From assembly GCA_000802095.1 (NCBI GenBank), contig JUEB01000028.1:1-60859 (forward strand): 60,859 bases of DNA, read 5' to 3'. The notes under the pieces were generated by a model, which did not search any database, was not told the DNA's origin, and saw only the letters and a list, made by a program, of their open reading frames with translations. The translations under genes were made by a program, and so were the position numbers. The stretch comes from Peptococcaceae bacterium BICA1-7. Its GTDB lineage: Bacteria; Bacillota; Desulfotomaculia; Desulfotomaculales; Desulfocucumaceae. Within the stretch, counting starts at the first letter, position 1. Each line of letters starts with the position of its first letter. Positions 16,703 through 24,845 of this stretch are shown here, in pieces.

Positions 16703-17707
16703 ATGAGATTATTCCGTGGGATGGGCTTATTCGCCGGCGCCGCTCTTTTAGCACTGCTGGTGATACTGCCCGGCATGGCCCGGGCGGAAAGTAGTATTGT
16801 ATTGTCCATTATTTCTCCGGTGAGCGGCCAGCCGGAATATAAGGTTACCGCTGTTAACGCAGGGGAGGATACACCCACGGTTTATTTCGGAGACAACAGG
16901 AACCTGATTACAGCCAGGGTGACCGGCAAAAAAGAGGCAGGCGCAGAGGTAAAGGCCGGGGACCGGATAATGGCGGTTCTGCCGGTGGGCCTTAGCTACA
17001 TGAAAGCCCCCGATGCGGAAAACTTTCGCGACTACGTGGCCTGGCCCGAGAACGTTGATGGAGTAAAAAACATTATTCAGGACGTTAAATTTATTGCCGG
17101 TACTCCACGTTCGCTAACTGTTGAAATAGGGGGAGTGGAAGGGGCAGGAGGGGCCGTGGCCCTGGACTTTTTATATGGTAAAAAAGACTTCAGCTCTGTA
17201 AGGGTGGCTCCCTTTATTGAAAAGATTGAACATTTTGAGGCTGACTCCGGGGGCAGTGTCACCCGTGCCGAATTTTTTGACCTTCTGGCCGAAAACAACC
17301 TGCCCTTCGCCACCAGTCCACTGAATTTTGCCGACAGTGGAAAAAAACTGGCGGAAAGATTCTCCGACACCTCCAGCATGACCCCTTCGCAGTTGGGCAA
17401 CGCCACCTTTCTGGCGGACTCAGGACTAATTGCAGGCTGCGGAGGCGGGAGGCTTGCGCCGGAGGAGTATATTACCAGGGCTGAGGCCGTCCACCTGGTG
17501 GGGAAGATATTCCCCCCGGCAGATAAGAAGGCCGCCTTCAGTGACCCCATCCCCGGCTGGGCCACCGGTGTGGATACTGCGGCCGCCAGGGGTATAGCGG
17601 CCGGATATCCTGACGGCGCCTTCCGGCCCGGGGAGTATATCACCAGGCAGGAAGTCATTACCCTCCTGCAGAGGATGCTAGAGTCCTTCGGGTCCGGCGA
17701 AAACTAG
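16703..17707 (+). CDS. SLH-domain cell-surface protein
   Basis: 334 residues from ATG 16703. A longer frame opening at 16601 would run through the terminator hairpin and is rejected. The signal peptide (RLFRGMGLFAGAALLALLV, cleavage after ARA near residue 30) directs export. The middle 150 residues are a beta-rich region of no recognised family. The C-terminal half carries two SLH repeats (about 240-280 and 288-330; AAARGIAAGYPDGAFRPGEY is diagnostic), which bind pyruvylated secondary cell-wall polymers. Two rather than three repeats suggests weaker anchoring or a partial first repeat in the ANFADSGKKL-like segment before it. Confidence 0.85.
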   Translation: MRLFRGMGLFAGAALLALLVILPGMARAESSIVLSIISPVSGQPEYKVTAVNAGEDTPTVYFGDNRNLITARVTGKKEAGAEVKAGDRIMAVLPVGLSYMKAPDAENFRDYVAWPENVDGVKNIIQDVKFIAGTPRSLTVEIGGVEGAGGAVALDFLYGKKDFSSVRVAPFIEKIEHFEADSGGSVTRAEFFDLLAENNLPFATSPLNFADSGKKLAERFSDTSSMTPSQLGNATFLADSGLIAGCGGGRLAPEEYITRAEAVHLVGKIFPPADKKAAFSDPIPGWATGVDTAAARGIAAGYPDGAFRPGEYITRQEVITLLQRMLESFGSGEN

Positions 17708-17824
17708 CATATTCAGTCACTTGACACGGTGACTGTTATGCCTTAAAATACTATGTGCGGGTCCGGGGAGAGGTGCCGGGCTCACCTTGTTTTTCGACAC
17801 AGCCTTACGACTGGAGACTGTTTC

Positions 17825-18283
17825 GTGGACCATCCGGAATACATGCGGGAAGCCCTTGAGGAGGCCCGTAAGGCCTACATTCTTGGTGAGGTGCCCATCG
17901 GTGCGGTAGTGGCTTTAAATGGCCAAATTATCGGCCGGGGACACAACCTGAGGGAAGTGTTAAACGACAGCACAGCCCACGCCGAGATAATGGCCATGCG
18001 GGAGGCCGCCCTGTATATAGGGGACTGGAGGCTGGAGGGCACTACCCTTTACAGCACCATAGAGCCCTGCCCCATGTGCGCCGGGGCCATAGTACAGTTC
18101 CGGGTGCCCATACTGGTTTACGGCGCCAAGGACCCCAAGGCCGGTGCGGTGGACTCACTGGTGGACCTGGTCAGAGACCCACGCTTCAACCACCGGGTGG
18201 AGGTTATATCCGGGGTGCTGGAGGAAGAGTGCGCGGGGATCATCAAGACATTCTTCCGGGAGCTAAGGAAAGCCGGGAAATAG
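17825..18283 (+). CDS. tadA: tRNA-specific adenosine deaminase
   Basis: 152 residues from GTG 17825, the usual length. The longer frame from 17753 adds 24 unlikely residues, while GGAG sits 8 bases before this GTG. It deaminates A34 of tRNA-Arg(ACG) to inosine; that tRNA is encoded at 10430. The cytidine-deaminase-fold zinc ligands are His52 in HAE with the catalytic Glu54, and Cys82 and Cys85 in PCPMC. It is cytoplasmic and essential in most bacteria. It is followed by a CACAGAG repeat and tRNA-Ser(CGA). Confidence 0.95.
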   Translation: MDHPEYMREALEEARKAYILGEVPIGAVVALNGQIIGRGHNLREVLNDSTAHAEIMAMREAALYIGDWRLEGTTLYSTIEPCPMCAGAIVQFRVPILVYGAKDPKAGAVDSLVDLVRDPRFNHRVEVISGVLEEECAGIIKTFFRELRKAGK

Positions 18284-18392
18284 GTCATTTTCAGCCACAG
18301 AGGGCACAGAGAAGGAATGCCAGGATAATTCTGTCTCCTGTCTCCTGACTTCTGTATACCGACCGGAAAATGATACAGTATAAGCAAGCAAC

Positions 18393-18486
18393 GGAGAGAT
18401 GGCCGAGCTGGTCGAAGGCGCTCGACTCGAAATCGAGTAGACCGTGATGAGCGGTCTCCAGGGTTCGAATCCCTGTCTCTCCGCCA
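18393..18486 (+). tRNA. tRNA-Ser (anticodon CGA)
   Basis: The acceptor GGAGAGA pairs with TCTCTCC. The anticodon loop CTCGAAA gives CGA, for UCG. The long variable arm and T-loop GGTTCGAATCC are normal, and CCA is encoded. Its 3' half is repeated at 19433-19496 and 20714-20775, so it has served as the attachment site of integrated elements. Confidence 0.97.
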
Positions 18487-18490
18487 AAAT

Positions 18491-18545
18491 TGATAAAAGA
18501 CAAGGGCTTCTCACTGATTAAGGTGTGAGGCCTTTGTTGGTTTTG
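18491..18545 (+). terminator. Hairpin downstream of tRNA-Ser(CGA)
   Basis: TGATAAAAGACAAGGGCTTCTCAC, a loop, then GTGTGAGGCCTTTGTTGGTTTT forms an imperfect stem with a T-rich end. Its first 22 bases are repeated exactly at 20780-20801, and a related hairpin stands at 26154-26199. Confidence 0.6.
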
Positions 18546-18635
18546 TAAGGGGATTTTGGGGAAAGCCGACGGAGATGACGGAAAAGACTTTTTCAACAAT
18601 TCAACAACCGGCACCGCAACACGCGAACTAAACTT

Positions 18636-18671
18636 TTGTAAAATGTATATAATAATGCTATAATAATGTAC
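18636..18671 (+). promoter_or_regulatory. Promoter and likely operator of the toxin-antitoxin pair
   Basis: TTGTAA (18636-18641), 17 bases, perfect TATAAT (18659-18664); a second TATAAT lies at 18648. The region is bounded by TTGTA and TACAA and contains a repeated ATAATAATG, a plausible site for autorepression by the antitoxin or complex, as in Phd/YefM systems. Confidence 0.6.
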
Positions 18672-18690
18672 AAAAAGGGAGGCGTCAATC

Positions 18691-18957
18691 ATGCCCCAAA
18701 TCAGACCAATCACTGATTTAAGAAATACCAACGAGATTTCTGACCTTTGCCACGCAAAAAAGGAACCGATATTTATAACGAAAAACGGCTATGGTGATTT
18801 AGTTATTATGAGCATTGAAACCTTTGATTCCATGCTGGAAGACCGTGAACTCGATGCGGCTATCGCAGAAGCCGAAGCCGAGTACACTTCTGATAACCAG
18901 CTTGTCGATGCAAGAGAAGCTCTATCGAGCTTAAAGAGGAAACATTTTGGAAAATAA
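18691..18957 (+). CDS. Antitoxin of the Phd/YefM family
   Basis: 88 residues. The N-terminal half (PQIRPITDLRN, then EPIFITKNGYGDLVIMSIETFD) is the Phd/YefM DNA-binding fold, and the C-terminal half is an acidic helix expected to wrap around the toxin. Such antitoxins neutralise RelE/ParE-type toxins and repress their own operon. GGGAGG lies upstream of ATG 18691. It overlaps the toxin gene by 11 bases. It lies in the first cargo segment between tRNA-Ser(CGA) and its first 3'-half copy, typical of a mobile-element stabilisation module. Confidence 0.92.
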   Translation: MPQIRPITDLRNTNEISDLCHAKKEPIFITKNGYGDLVIMSIETFDSMLEDRELDAAIAEAEAEYTSDNQLVDAREALSSLKRKHFGK

Positions 18958-19252
18958 ATATACCGTAAAATTACTGCCTCGTGCATACCGGGATTTGGAC
19001 GGCATATATGCCTATATTGCTGAAACGCTAATAGATCCAAGCATCGCTGCAAAATTGGTTGACTCACTGGAGGAAGCTATTTTCAGCTTGGAGAGCATGC
19101 CTCAGCGAGGAGCTTTAAGAAAAACTGGTGCTTATGCCAACAAGGGATACCGCCAGCTTTTCGTTGGTAATTTTACAGTTTTGTTCCGTATTGAAGAACC
19201 AAAGAAGCGGGTTCTCATCGTTACTGTGAGATATTCAAAAAGCCAATTTTAA
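18947..19252 (+). CDS. Toxin of the RelE/ParE superfamily
   Basis: 101 residues starting at TTG 18947, which overlaps the antitoxin and has GAGG 8-10 bases upstream. The fold signature is clear: KYTVKLLPRAYRDLDGIYAYIAE at the start, then PQRGALRKTG, YRQLFVGNFTVLFRIEE, and VLIVTVRYSKSQF at the end. The family contains ribosome-dependent mRNA interferases (RelE) and gyrase poisons (ParE); the sequence alone does not decide which. The pair Phd/YefM plus ParE/RelE is a type II toxin-antitoxin module. Confidence 0.92.
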   Translation: MENKYTVKLLPRAYRDLDGIYAYIAETLIDPSIAAKLVDSLEEAIFSLESMPQRGALRKTGAYANKGYRQLFVGNFTVLFRIEEPKKRVLIVTVRYSKSQF

Positions 19253-19432
19253 TAGGCTAATGCTCACACCATGCTCTCACAAATATCCGAAAAACGTGCT
19301 TCTGTGAGCATTTTCCCCGAAGCCTCTGCCAGCTTGCTTCATCGCCCTCCAGCCCATATAAATAAGCCATTTCTCCCGCTCCGAGCGACACTCAAAAGCA
19401 CCCGAAAATACCCTGCGGAACCTCGTTACTAA

Positions 19433-19496
19433 CGACTCGAAATCGAGTAGACCGTGATGAGAGGTCTCCAGGGTTCGAATCCCTGTCTCTCCGCCA
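19433..19496 (+). repeat. First copy of the tRNA-Ser(CGA) 3' half (attachment-site repeat)
   Basis: 64 bases identical to the end of tRNA-Ser(CGA) from CGACTCGAAATCGAG to CCA, except one C-to-A change in the variable arm. The 5' half of the tRNA is missing, so it is not a gene. The 19253-19432 stretch before it holds no recognisable gene or integrase remnant. It closes the first cargo segment. Confidence 0.93.
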
Positions 19497-19503
19497 GAGG
19501 CAT

Positions 19504-19553
19504 AATAACCAAGGGGTTTGGCTATTTGAGGCGATAACCCCTTGGTTATTTTT
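19504..19553 (+). terminator. Long inverted repeat after the first attachment copy
   Basis: AATAACCAAGGGGTT (19504-19518) and AACCCCTTGGTTATT (19536-19550) are perfect inverse copies with a 17-base loop and TTTT after them. It acts as a terminator or marks an element end. From 19554 to 19676 I see only the leader of the next gene. Confidence 0.75.
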
Positions 19554-19676
19554 ATGCCCAAAACAGGCTGCAATCGACGTTTTAGCCGACGAATGTATAA
19601 TTGCTCCTAACTTTTAGGGAATAAATAGACTTATTATATTTTTTTCATCTTAATATCGCTTATTAGGAGGTTTAAG

Positions 19677-20519
19677 ATGTCTCAGTTTACAAAAGAAGCT
19701 TCCAGTGGCACAGTAATGCTGCGGAAAGAGTCAACGGTGGCGTGGCGCTTGTCCGCAGGTGTTGCTGCGCTGATGCTGTTGCAGTCGGTGTCGGGTTTGG
19801 CGTTCCCGGAGCTGTACCGGGACGTTGGTTGGGTTATCGCCGCCTGGTACGGAAACGACCTTGTGACGGCGCTCGTTGCGGTGCCGCTGATGGCTTGGGC
19901 ACTCATGGCGGTACAGCGGGGTTCTCGGCGGGCCGAGCTCGTGTGGTATTCGATGCTGGGATACTGCGTCTACAATTACGCATACTACTTGTTCGGCGCG
20001 CAGCTCAACTGGTTCTTTCCGGTCTACGTCGTGCTGTTCGCGATGCCGGTGTTCGCGCTGATACTCGCCCTGGGCCGTGTCGACGCAGGCCAAATCGCAA
20101 GCGCATTTTCCGAGAAGACCCCGGTTAAGTGGATCAGTAGCTACATGCTGTTCACGGGTATCGGACTCACCATCGCCTGGACCGCGCAGTGGCTGAACTT
20201 CATGCTCACAGGTGCGGTGCCTGATGTCGGCGAGGAAGGGTTCAAGCTGATCGCATCGTTGGACCTTTCTTACATTGTTCCATGGTTCGTACTGGGCGCA
20301 GTACTTCTGATGCGGCGCCAGCCGTGGGGGTATATCGTTGCAACGATCATCACCCTGAAGGGCGCGACTTACACGCTAGTCCTTACGGTGACCTCGACGG
20401 TAGGCGCACTGCGCGGGATCGAGGGTGCGCTGGAGCAGATCCCTGTGTGGGCGGCCTGGACCTTGGTCGGCGGGTTGGCGGTGTGGGGGTTGCTGAGGAA
20501 CTTGCAGCCAGCGAAGTGA
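19677..20519 (+). CDS. Polytopic membrane protein of unknown function
   Basis: 280 residues with about eight predicted membrane helices and a short polar N-terminus. No family is certain. AGGAGG precedes ATG 19677 by 7 bases. The gene uses many G/C-ending codons and CGC/GCG-rich stretches, unlike the A/T-richer toxin-antitoxin genes beside it, and the strings of GTCGCGCTG-type codons resemble high-GC donors. It is the only cargo of the second segment between attachment-site copies. It may be a transporter-like or sensor membrane protein; no motif supports a choice. Confidence 0.8.
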   Translation: MSQFTKEASSGTVMLRKESTVAWRLSAGVAALMLLQSVSGLAFPELYRDVGWVIAAWYGNDLVTALVAVPLMAWALMAVQRGSRRAELVWYSMLGYCVYNYAYYLFGAQLNWFFPVYVVLFAMPVFALILALGRVDAGQIASAFSEKTPVKWISSYMLFTGIGLTIAWTAQWLNFMLTGAVPDVGEEGFKLIASLDLSYIVPWFVLGAVLLMRRQPWGYIVATIITLKGATYTLVLTVTSTVGALRGIEGALEQIPVWAAWTLVGGLAVWGLLRNLQPAK

Positions 20520-20713
20520 GGAATATCTTGCGCGGAATTGATGTCCAGATAAATTCGGAATGCCTGTGCGGTATTATTTCGGAATAGGTGCCTAAGTGCA
20601 GGACAGTAAAGCTCTAAACTGATGAAATAATGGCGTTCCGGAGTTGGCCGAAAACAGTTAACAGGCAAGCATTCCGGAAAACAGTAAAAACCACCGGAAA
20701 ATCACTCCACACA

Positions 20714-20775
20714 ACTCGAAATCGAGTAGGCTGTGTTGAGCGGTCTCCAGGGTTCGAATCCCTGTCTCTCCGCCA
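20714..20775 (+). repeat. Second copy of the tRNA-Ser(CGA) 3' half (attachment-site repeat)
   Basis: 62 bases matching the end of tRNA-Ser(CGA) to CCA with three mismatches clustered in the variable arm (GGCTGTGTTGAG against GACCGTGATGAG). Unlike the first copy, homology continues beyond CCA: TGATAAAAGACAAGGGCTTCTC at 20780-20801 is identical to 18491-18512 at the same distance. The 20520-20713 stretch holds no gene. Confidence 0.93.
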
Positions 20776-20809
20776 GATATGATAAAAGACAAGGGCTTCT
20801 CGCTGAAAA

Positions 20810-20865
20810 GTAAGCATAAAATAAAACCCGCCCTGCTTGCAAGGTGGGTTTTATTTTACGCTTAC
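20810..20865. repeat. Long near-perfect inverted repeat
   Basis: GTAAGCATAAAATAAAACCCGCC (20810-20832) faces GGTGGGTTTTATTTTACGCTTAC (20843-20865) with two mismatches and a 10-base loop. It can terminate transcription in both directions and marks the exact point where the IS256-like transposase frame is cut. Confidence 0.85.
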
Positions 20866-21150
20866 ATTTGTTCTTCCAGTTGATTTGTGGCGGTCTCATA
20901 CTTCTTTATTATTTTGGGCTCGAATTCGCCGTTACGGTCTCTGGGAATTTTCAGTTCTGTCTGACCAAACTTTGTCTTAATTCTCTTCTTGCAATAGCCG
21001 TTGCGGCTATTACCTGTGTTACTCCCCTCCAGACTATGTTTTTCGTAGCCAAGATGGTTTTCCATTTCGGCCTCAAAAATTGTCTGCAGGGTGTCCTTAA
21101 AGAGGTCTTCAATAGCTGGTGTACATCTTGAATTTGTCCCAGATTCATCA
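20862..21150 (-). pseudogene. IS256-family transposase fragment
   Basis: On the minus strand, one frame reads DLFKDTLQTIFEAEMENHLGYEKH and goes on to FGQTELKIPRDRNGEFEPKI, the N-terminal region of Mutator-type IS256 transposases (HLGY and PRDRNGEFEPKI are diagnostic). Only about 95 of some 400 residues remain. There is no start codon at the 5' end (a stop lies just upstream), and the DDE catalytic region is missing because the frame runs into a stop in the inverted repeat at 20862. It is a dead remnant beside the tRNA-Ser attachment region. Confidence 0.9.
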
Positions 21151-21306
21151 ACTCAAGAACTGCCCAACAGCCGCCGAAATGGTGAAAAATATCCGTTAAT
21201 AATGGTATTTAGCCCGAAACACAAATGACGGATTTTGCTGAAAACCGTAAGCAGGTATACATATCAGAAACTACCTGGTACCTATTAGTATTACCGGGGC
21301 GGTAGA

Positions 21307-22842
21307 TTAATCAGCATCTTCGTCGTAACCATCGTCATAGCTGTCATCACAATCTGGCGGAGGAGCGTCAATTTGCATCAAAATCAGTTGGCCGCCGGGA
21401 TAAGTACCGTCATTGGTCACCTTGTAGTCATCATGGTTATGTGCCGGATAAAACTGTGGAAAGAAGTTGTCCTCACCTTGTGTTCCAGCACAAATATTTA
21501 CATAATTGACTGTGTTCGGACTTGGACAATTGACAGGTTCCGTAGGAATGTCAAAGATGGGAGACCCGTCGACAAGGTCCGGATGGGCGGTGGCAAAATT
21601 CCGCAGATCTGCCATTTGAGAGCAAAGAGACGGAAAACCGTCCTGGCCCTTAAGTATATATCTTTGGTATTGTGGACGCTTGTCGTCGGCAATTAGGAGT
21701 AAGTCAAAAGATTCTCCGGAACCGATGGTTACGGTAAAGTTTTCATTCTTTATTTCATGTATCTCATGCGCTTCATGCATATCATAGTCGTACTTATCTT
21801 CCAGCAGGGAGGAAAGCTTTAGAAATGGACTGAGGTGAGTATCCTTGCCCACTACGGTGAAATGCCAGCCATGGATATGCCATGGAACAACCTGATACCC
21901 CAGATTCATCATTCTGAGAAGGAATCTGTCACCTGTTTTTACGTGAACGTAAGTTTCATAATTGATTTGAGTAAGATTAGGATCGGCGGTTGGCGGTGCA
22001 GTCAGTGGATGCGGCAATAAAGTATCCGGGAAAGCCCGGCCGTTAACCAGCCAGAAGTTTGGTTTATAATTGACGGCGTTAAAGTCAGGGTCATCGGTCA
22101 GGACCGCATTATGCCATGTCTCGTCGATGTCGGATAAGAGCATAACCCATTCGCTGTCGAAGTAGGTATTGATGTCGTTGTAAGCAAAGTTCCGGTTTGT
22201 AGCTGTTCTAGGGATTTGGGGCTGCATTTTCCCGTGAACGAACCACTTGCCCTCGGTGTTTTGCTGGATGCCTGCCATTTTTAGACTCTTTTTGGACGGA
22301 TAAACGATTAGGGCGCCATACATTCCCATTTGAACGTGTTCGGAAGCTTCAATGTGACAATGGTAAAAAAAGGTTCCAGGATGATCCGGCTCAAAATAAT
22401 AGGTGGCTACCGGCGGTGCGTAATCCGGAACCTGGTTTGGGGGAAGCATACTCCATATGGGAACACCAAAAGAAGTCTCTGGGAAACCATCCAACTGGGT
22501 AGCTACGTGGGCCCCATGCATATGAACAGTGTGAAAATCCAAAAGGTCAGGGCGTTCTTTCATACCCAGATTAATCAATGTTATATAAATTCGGTCCTTC
22601 ACTTCGCCCCAAATTAATGGAGAGGGAATCGTGGCAGAACCTTTCATTCCTTGTATGACCGGCCAATTGGTGGGATCTTGCCAATTGAGCGCCGGGTTTA
22701 TGACCTTTTTGTCAACTCTATATAGTCCGCCGGCGAAACCAAAAATATAAACTTTTCGGCGGTTATTTGTACAGACATCCGGTTGAAGTGGGAGTTCAAC
22801 AAAGCCATCCGTTGCCAGAAACACATAATGTTTTACAGCCAA
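21307..22842 (-). CDS. Multicopper oxidase with reordered copper motifs
   Basis: 511 residues from TTG 22842. I choose this start because AAGGGGGAGG lies 5 bases upstream; in the longer frame (ATG 22950) that site would be translated as KGED and its own start lacks a binding site. Copper motifs in order: HTVHMHG (His104-His109), FFYHCHIEASEHVQMGM (His161, Cys162, His163, His169, Met174), VPWHIHGWHF, and near the end YPAHNHDD. The second holds the type 1 copper ligands normally found last, so the canonical 3-4 motif pair precedes the 1-2 pair. No signal peptide is visible. The substrate could be metal ions or phenols. It stands alone next to an insertion-sequence remnant. Confidence 0.9.
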   Translation of the reverse strand: MAVKHYVFLATDGFVELPLQPDVCTNNRRKVYIFGFAGGLYRVDKKVINPALNWQDPTNWPVIQGMKGSATIPSPLIWGEVKDRIYITLINLGMKERPDLLDFHTVHMHGAHVATQLDGFPETSFGVPIWSMLPPNQVPDYAPPVATYYFEPDHPGTFFYHCHIEASEHVQMGMYGALIVYPSKKSLKMAGIQQNTEGKWFVHGKMQPQIPRTATNRNFAYNDINTYFDSEWVMLLSDIDETWHNAVLTDDPDFNAVNYKPNFWLVNGRAFPDTLLPHPLTAPPTADPNLTQINYETYVHVKTGDRFLLRMMNLGYQVVPWHIHGWHFTVVGKDTHLSPFLKLSSLLEDKYDYDMHEAHEIHEIKNENFTVTIGSGESFDLLLIADDKRPQYQRYILKGQDGFPSLCSQMADLRNFATAHPDLVDGSPIFDIPTEPVNCPSPNTVNYVNICAGTQGEDNFFPQFYPAHNHDDYKVTNDGTYPGGQLILMQIDAPPPDCDDSYDDGYDEDAD

Positions 22843-23168
22843 AATATCCTCCCCCTTTGAAGTTTCTATTATAGGGTATTCATATTTGGAAAAAAATGTT
22901 ACGAGGCAATGGGTTGGAATACTTTTCGGTTCCACCTCATTACTATACATGAATAAACAGGGGCAGGTGCTGGGATGCGCAGTTCGGGGCAGGGCCGAAT
23001 GTGGTGTTCGGGTTGTTTAGAGTCGCCGGTTAGCCGAAAGTTAAGCCGGGTGATTTACCACCCACAACTGCCGCTAGCAAAGGCCGGTAAACTGATAGTT
23101 ATGAATACAGCTGAGCTACATTATATCCATTAATAGAAAATATTAAGAAAATACTTGGAGTGAAATCC
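22843..23168. other. Intergenic stretch between multicopper oxidase and alkD
   Basis: It carries the divergent leaders of both genes. 22843-22950 is open in the frame of the oxidase but lacks a binding site for its ATG. No tRNA, strong hairpin or conserved reading frame is visible in the remaining bases. Confidence 0.5.
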
Positions 23169-23882
23169 ATGGATTATGTTCAAACAGTAAAAGATGAACT
23201 GGAGCAGTGTGCAGACAAAGAAAAAGCAGAGTTCCTGCCAAAATTTTTCCAGGCTTACCCTGGTGGATATGGTGCAGGTGATGTGTTCATTGGGGTTTCT
23301 GTTCCCAACCAGCGGAAAGTGGCCAAAAAGTTTTATAAACAGGTGCAACTGGAGGCTGTGGGGCAATTGCTGCAGGAACCCATACATGAGTGCAGGTTGA
23401 CTGCATTATTCATTCTGGTATACAAATATGAGAAGTCGAAAGTCGAGACGGAAAAGAAAGCCGTTGTCGATTTGTACCTGGCTAATATTTCGTATATAAA
23501 TAACTGGGACCTGGTTGACTCCTCGGCGGAAAAAATTCTTGGCGCGTACTTGCTGGACAAGGGAAAAGAAGTCTTGTACGGGCTTGCCAACTCAAATGAC
23601 CTTTGGAAACAAAGGATGGCGGTAATTGCAACTTTTCACTATATTAAGCATAACAAGTATGATGACACTTTAAAAATAGCCTTGATTCTTTTAAACCATA
23701 AGCATGATATCATTCATAAAGCGGTTGGCTGGATGTTAAGGGAGATTGGCAACAGAGACTTTGAGGTGGAGTTTAATTTTCTCAAAGAGCACTACAGGCA
23801 GATGCCCCGAACAATGCTGCGTTATGCCATAGAGAAATTTGAAGAGGATCTCCGGCAGCAATTCTTGAAAGGTGTTGTGTAG
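23169..23882 (+). CDS. DNA alkylation repair protein, AlkD-like
   Basis: 237 residues from ATG 23169, with GGAG at 8 bases. An all-helical HEAT-like repeat glycosylase family that removes N3- and N7-alkylated bases without flipping them. The catalytic region INNWDLVDSSAEKILG (about residues 107-122) carries the tryptophan and aspartate known to be required in AlkD. PNQRKVAKKF near residue 45 and AVGWMLREIGNRD near 190 are also typical. It is a cytosolic repair enzyme, apparently transcribed alone; a methyltransferase pseudogene follows after 87 bases. Confidence 0.92.
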   Translation: MDYVQTVKDELEQCADKEKAEFLPKFFQAYPGGYGAGDVFIGVSVPNQRKVAKKFYKQVQLEAVGQLLQEPIHECRLTALFILVYKYEKSKVETEKKAVVDLYLANISYINNWDLVDSSAEKILGAYLLDKGKEVLYGLANSNDLWKQRMAVIATFHYIKHNKYDDTLKIALILLNHKHDIIHKAVGWMLREIGNRDFEVEFNFLKEHYRQMPRTMLRYAIEKFEEDLRQQFLKGVV

Positions 23883-23969
23883 AGTAACCATTCAAACTGG
23901 GCAAAGAAATCTCTGTGTCTGATGTAACTTTTCCCTGGATGGAAGCGAAAAAGGAGAGGGTTGCTTCCT

Positions 23970-24702
23970 ATGAGCCATTCTCAGGATCATTACGAAAACC
24001 TGCTGGCGGAACATTACTCCTGGATGTTTGGCGATTACCGGGCCAAGGTGCGGGAGAATATAGATTTTTTTAAGGGATATAAAATACTGCCCCGGGTGAA
24101 TGGCAGGGCCATTGACCTGGGGGTGCGGCAGTGGATTTCAGTCGGTGGCTCTGGCAGAGTTGGGCTTTAGTGTGCTTGCTATAGATTTAAGCCCTTTGCT
24201 GCTGCGGGAGCTGGAAGGCCGCCGGGGCAACCGGTCAATAAATACAGTGCAGGACGACTTACTAAACTTTAATCAGTATGTTTCACATGAATCCCCCGAG
24301 GTGATTGTCTGCATGGGGGACACTTTGACACACCTGGATTCAATAAAGGCTGTGGATACTCTCTTACAGCTGGCTGGAAACAACCTACAAGGCGGCGGGC
24401 GGTTTGTGATCGGCTACCGGGATATGTCCCGGGAACTGGTGGGTCCTGACCGGATTATCCCGGTGCACAGCGATGAGAATAAGATAATGACTGCTTTTTT
24501 GGAGTATTTCCCCGGGTATGTGGTGGTCAATGATTTTATTTACACCCGGACCGGGGGCGGGTGGGATTTGCGCAAGGGGAGCTACAGGAAATTGCGCATA
24601 GATGCGGGCTGGGTAAAGGATCGGATCGCCGCACTGGGTATGGTCATAGAATATGCGGGAGAGGACAAAGGCTTTTCCGTTATTATCGCGGCAAAGGGGT
24701 AA
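23970..24702 (+). pseudogene. SAM-dependent methyltransferase broken by a one-base frameshift
   Basis: Two overlapping frames together give a class I methyltransferase of about 243 residues. The first (HYENLLAEHYSWMFGDYRAKV) ends in the SAM-binding motif I, and the second continues it as TWGCGSGFQSVALAELGFSVLAIDLS. Removing one G from the G5 run at 24119-24123 restores AIDLGCGSGFQSVALAELGF without a break. The rest is intact (VIVCMGDTLTHLDS, then FPGYVVVNDFIYTR), so decay is recent, or the shift is a sequencing error or a programmed event. Start is ATG 23970 or TTG 23961; AGGAGAGGG lies upstream of both. Confidence 0.85.
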
Positions 24703-24749
24703 AGGAATTTTCCTGATTGCCTTTTGATCCCAGCCTTCGATTGATAGAC

Positions 24750-24845
24750 TGTCCCCGGTGTGTCTACGGCCGCCCTGGCGTCCCAGTTGACCGCCGATAA
24801 AGACGGCGAATACCGCCTATTCAATGTCCAGGTTAGGGCCAATAA
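24750..24845 (+). pseudogene. Possible coding remnant
   Basis: The 24703-25078 stretch has no intact gene. One frame from about 24750 reads STAALASQL, then TADKDGEYRLFNVQV, a style seen in beta-sandwich or surface domains, then loses sense after 24845. No start or binding site is present. An AATAAAACAAG...CTTGTTTGTTTT inverted repeat (24839-24893) follows. The assignment as a remnant is weak. Confidence 0.3.

Noticed and set aside
18263-18731. Minus-strand frames over tRNA-Ser(CGA), and similar ones over its two copies
   Set aside because: RQGFEPWRPL-type peptides arise from translating serine tRNA, not from genes.
19253-19432. Remnant integrase between the toxin gene and the first attachment copy
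   Set aside because: No frame shows the R-H-R-Y residues of tyrosine recombinases, so no integrase is supported.
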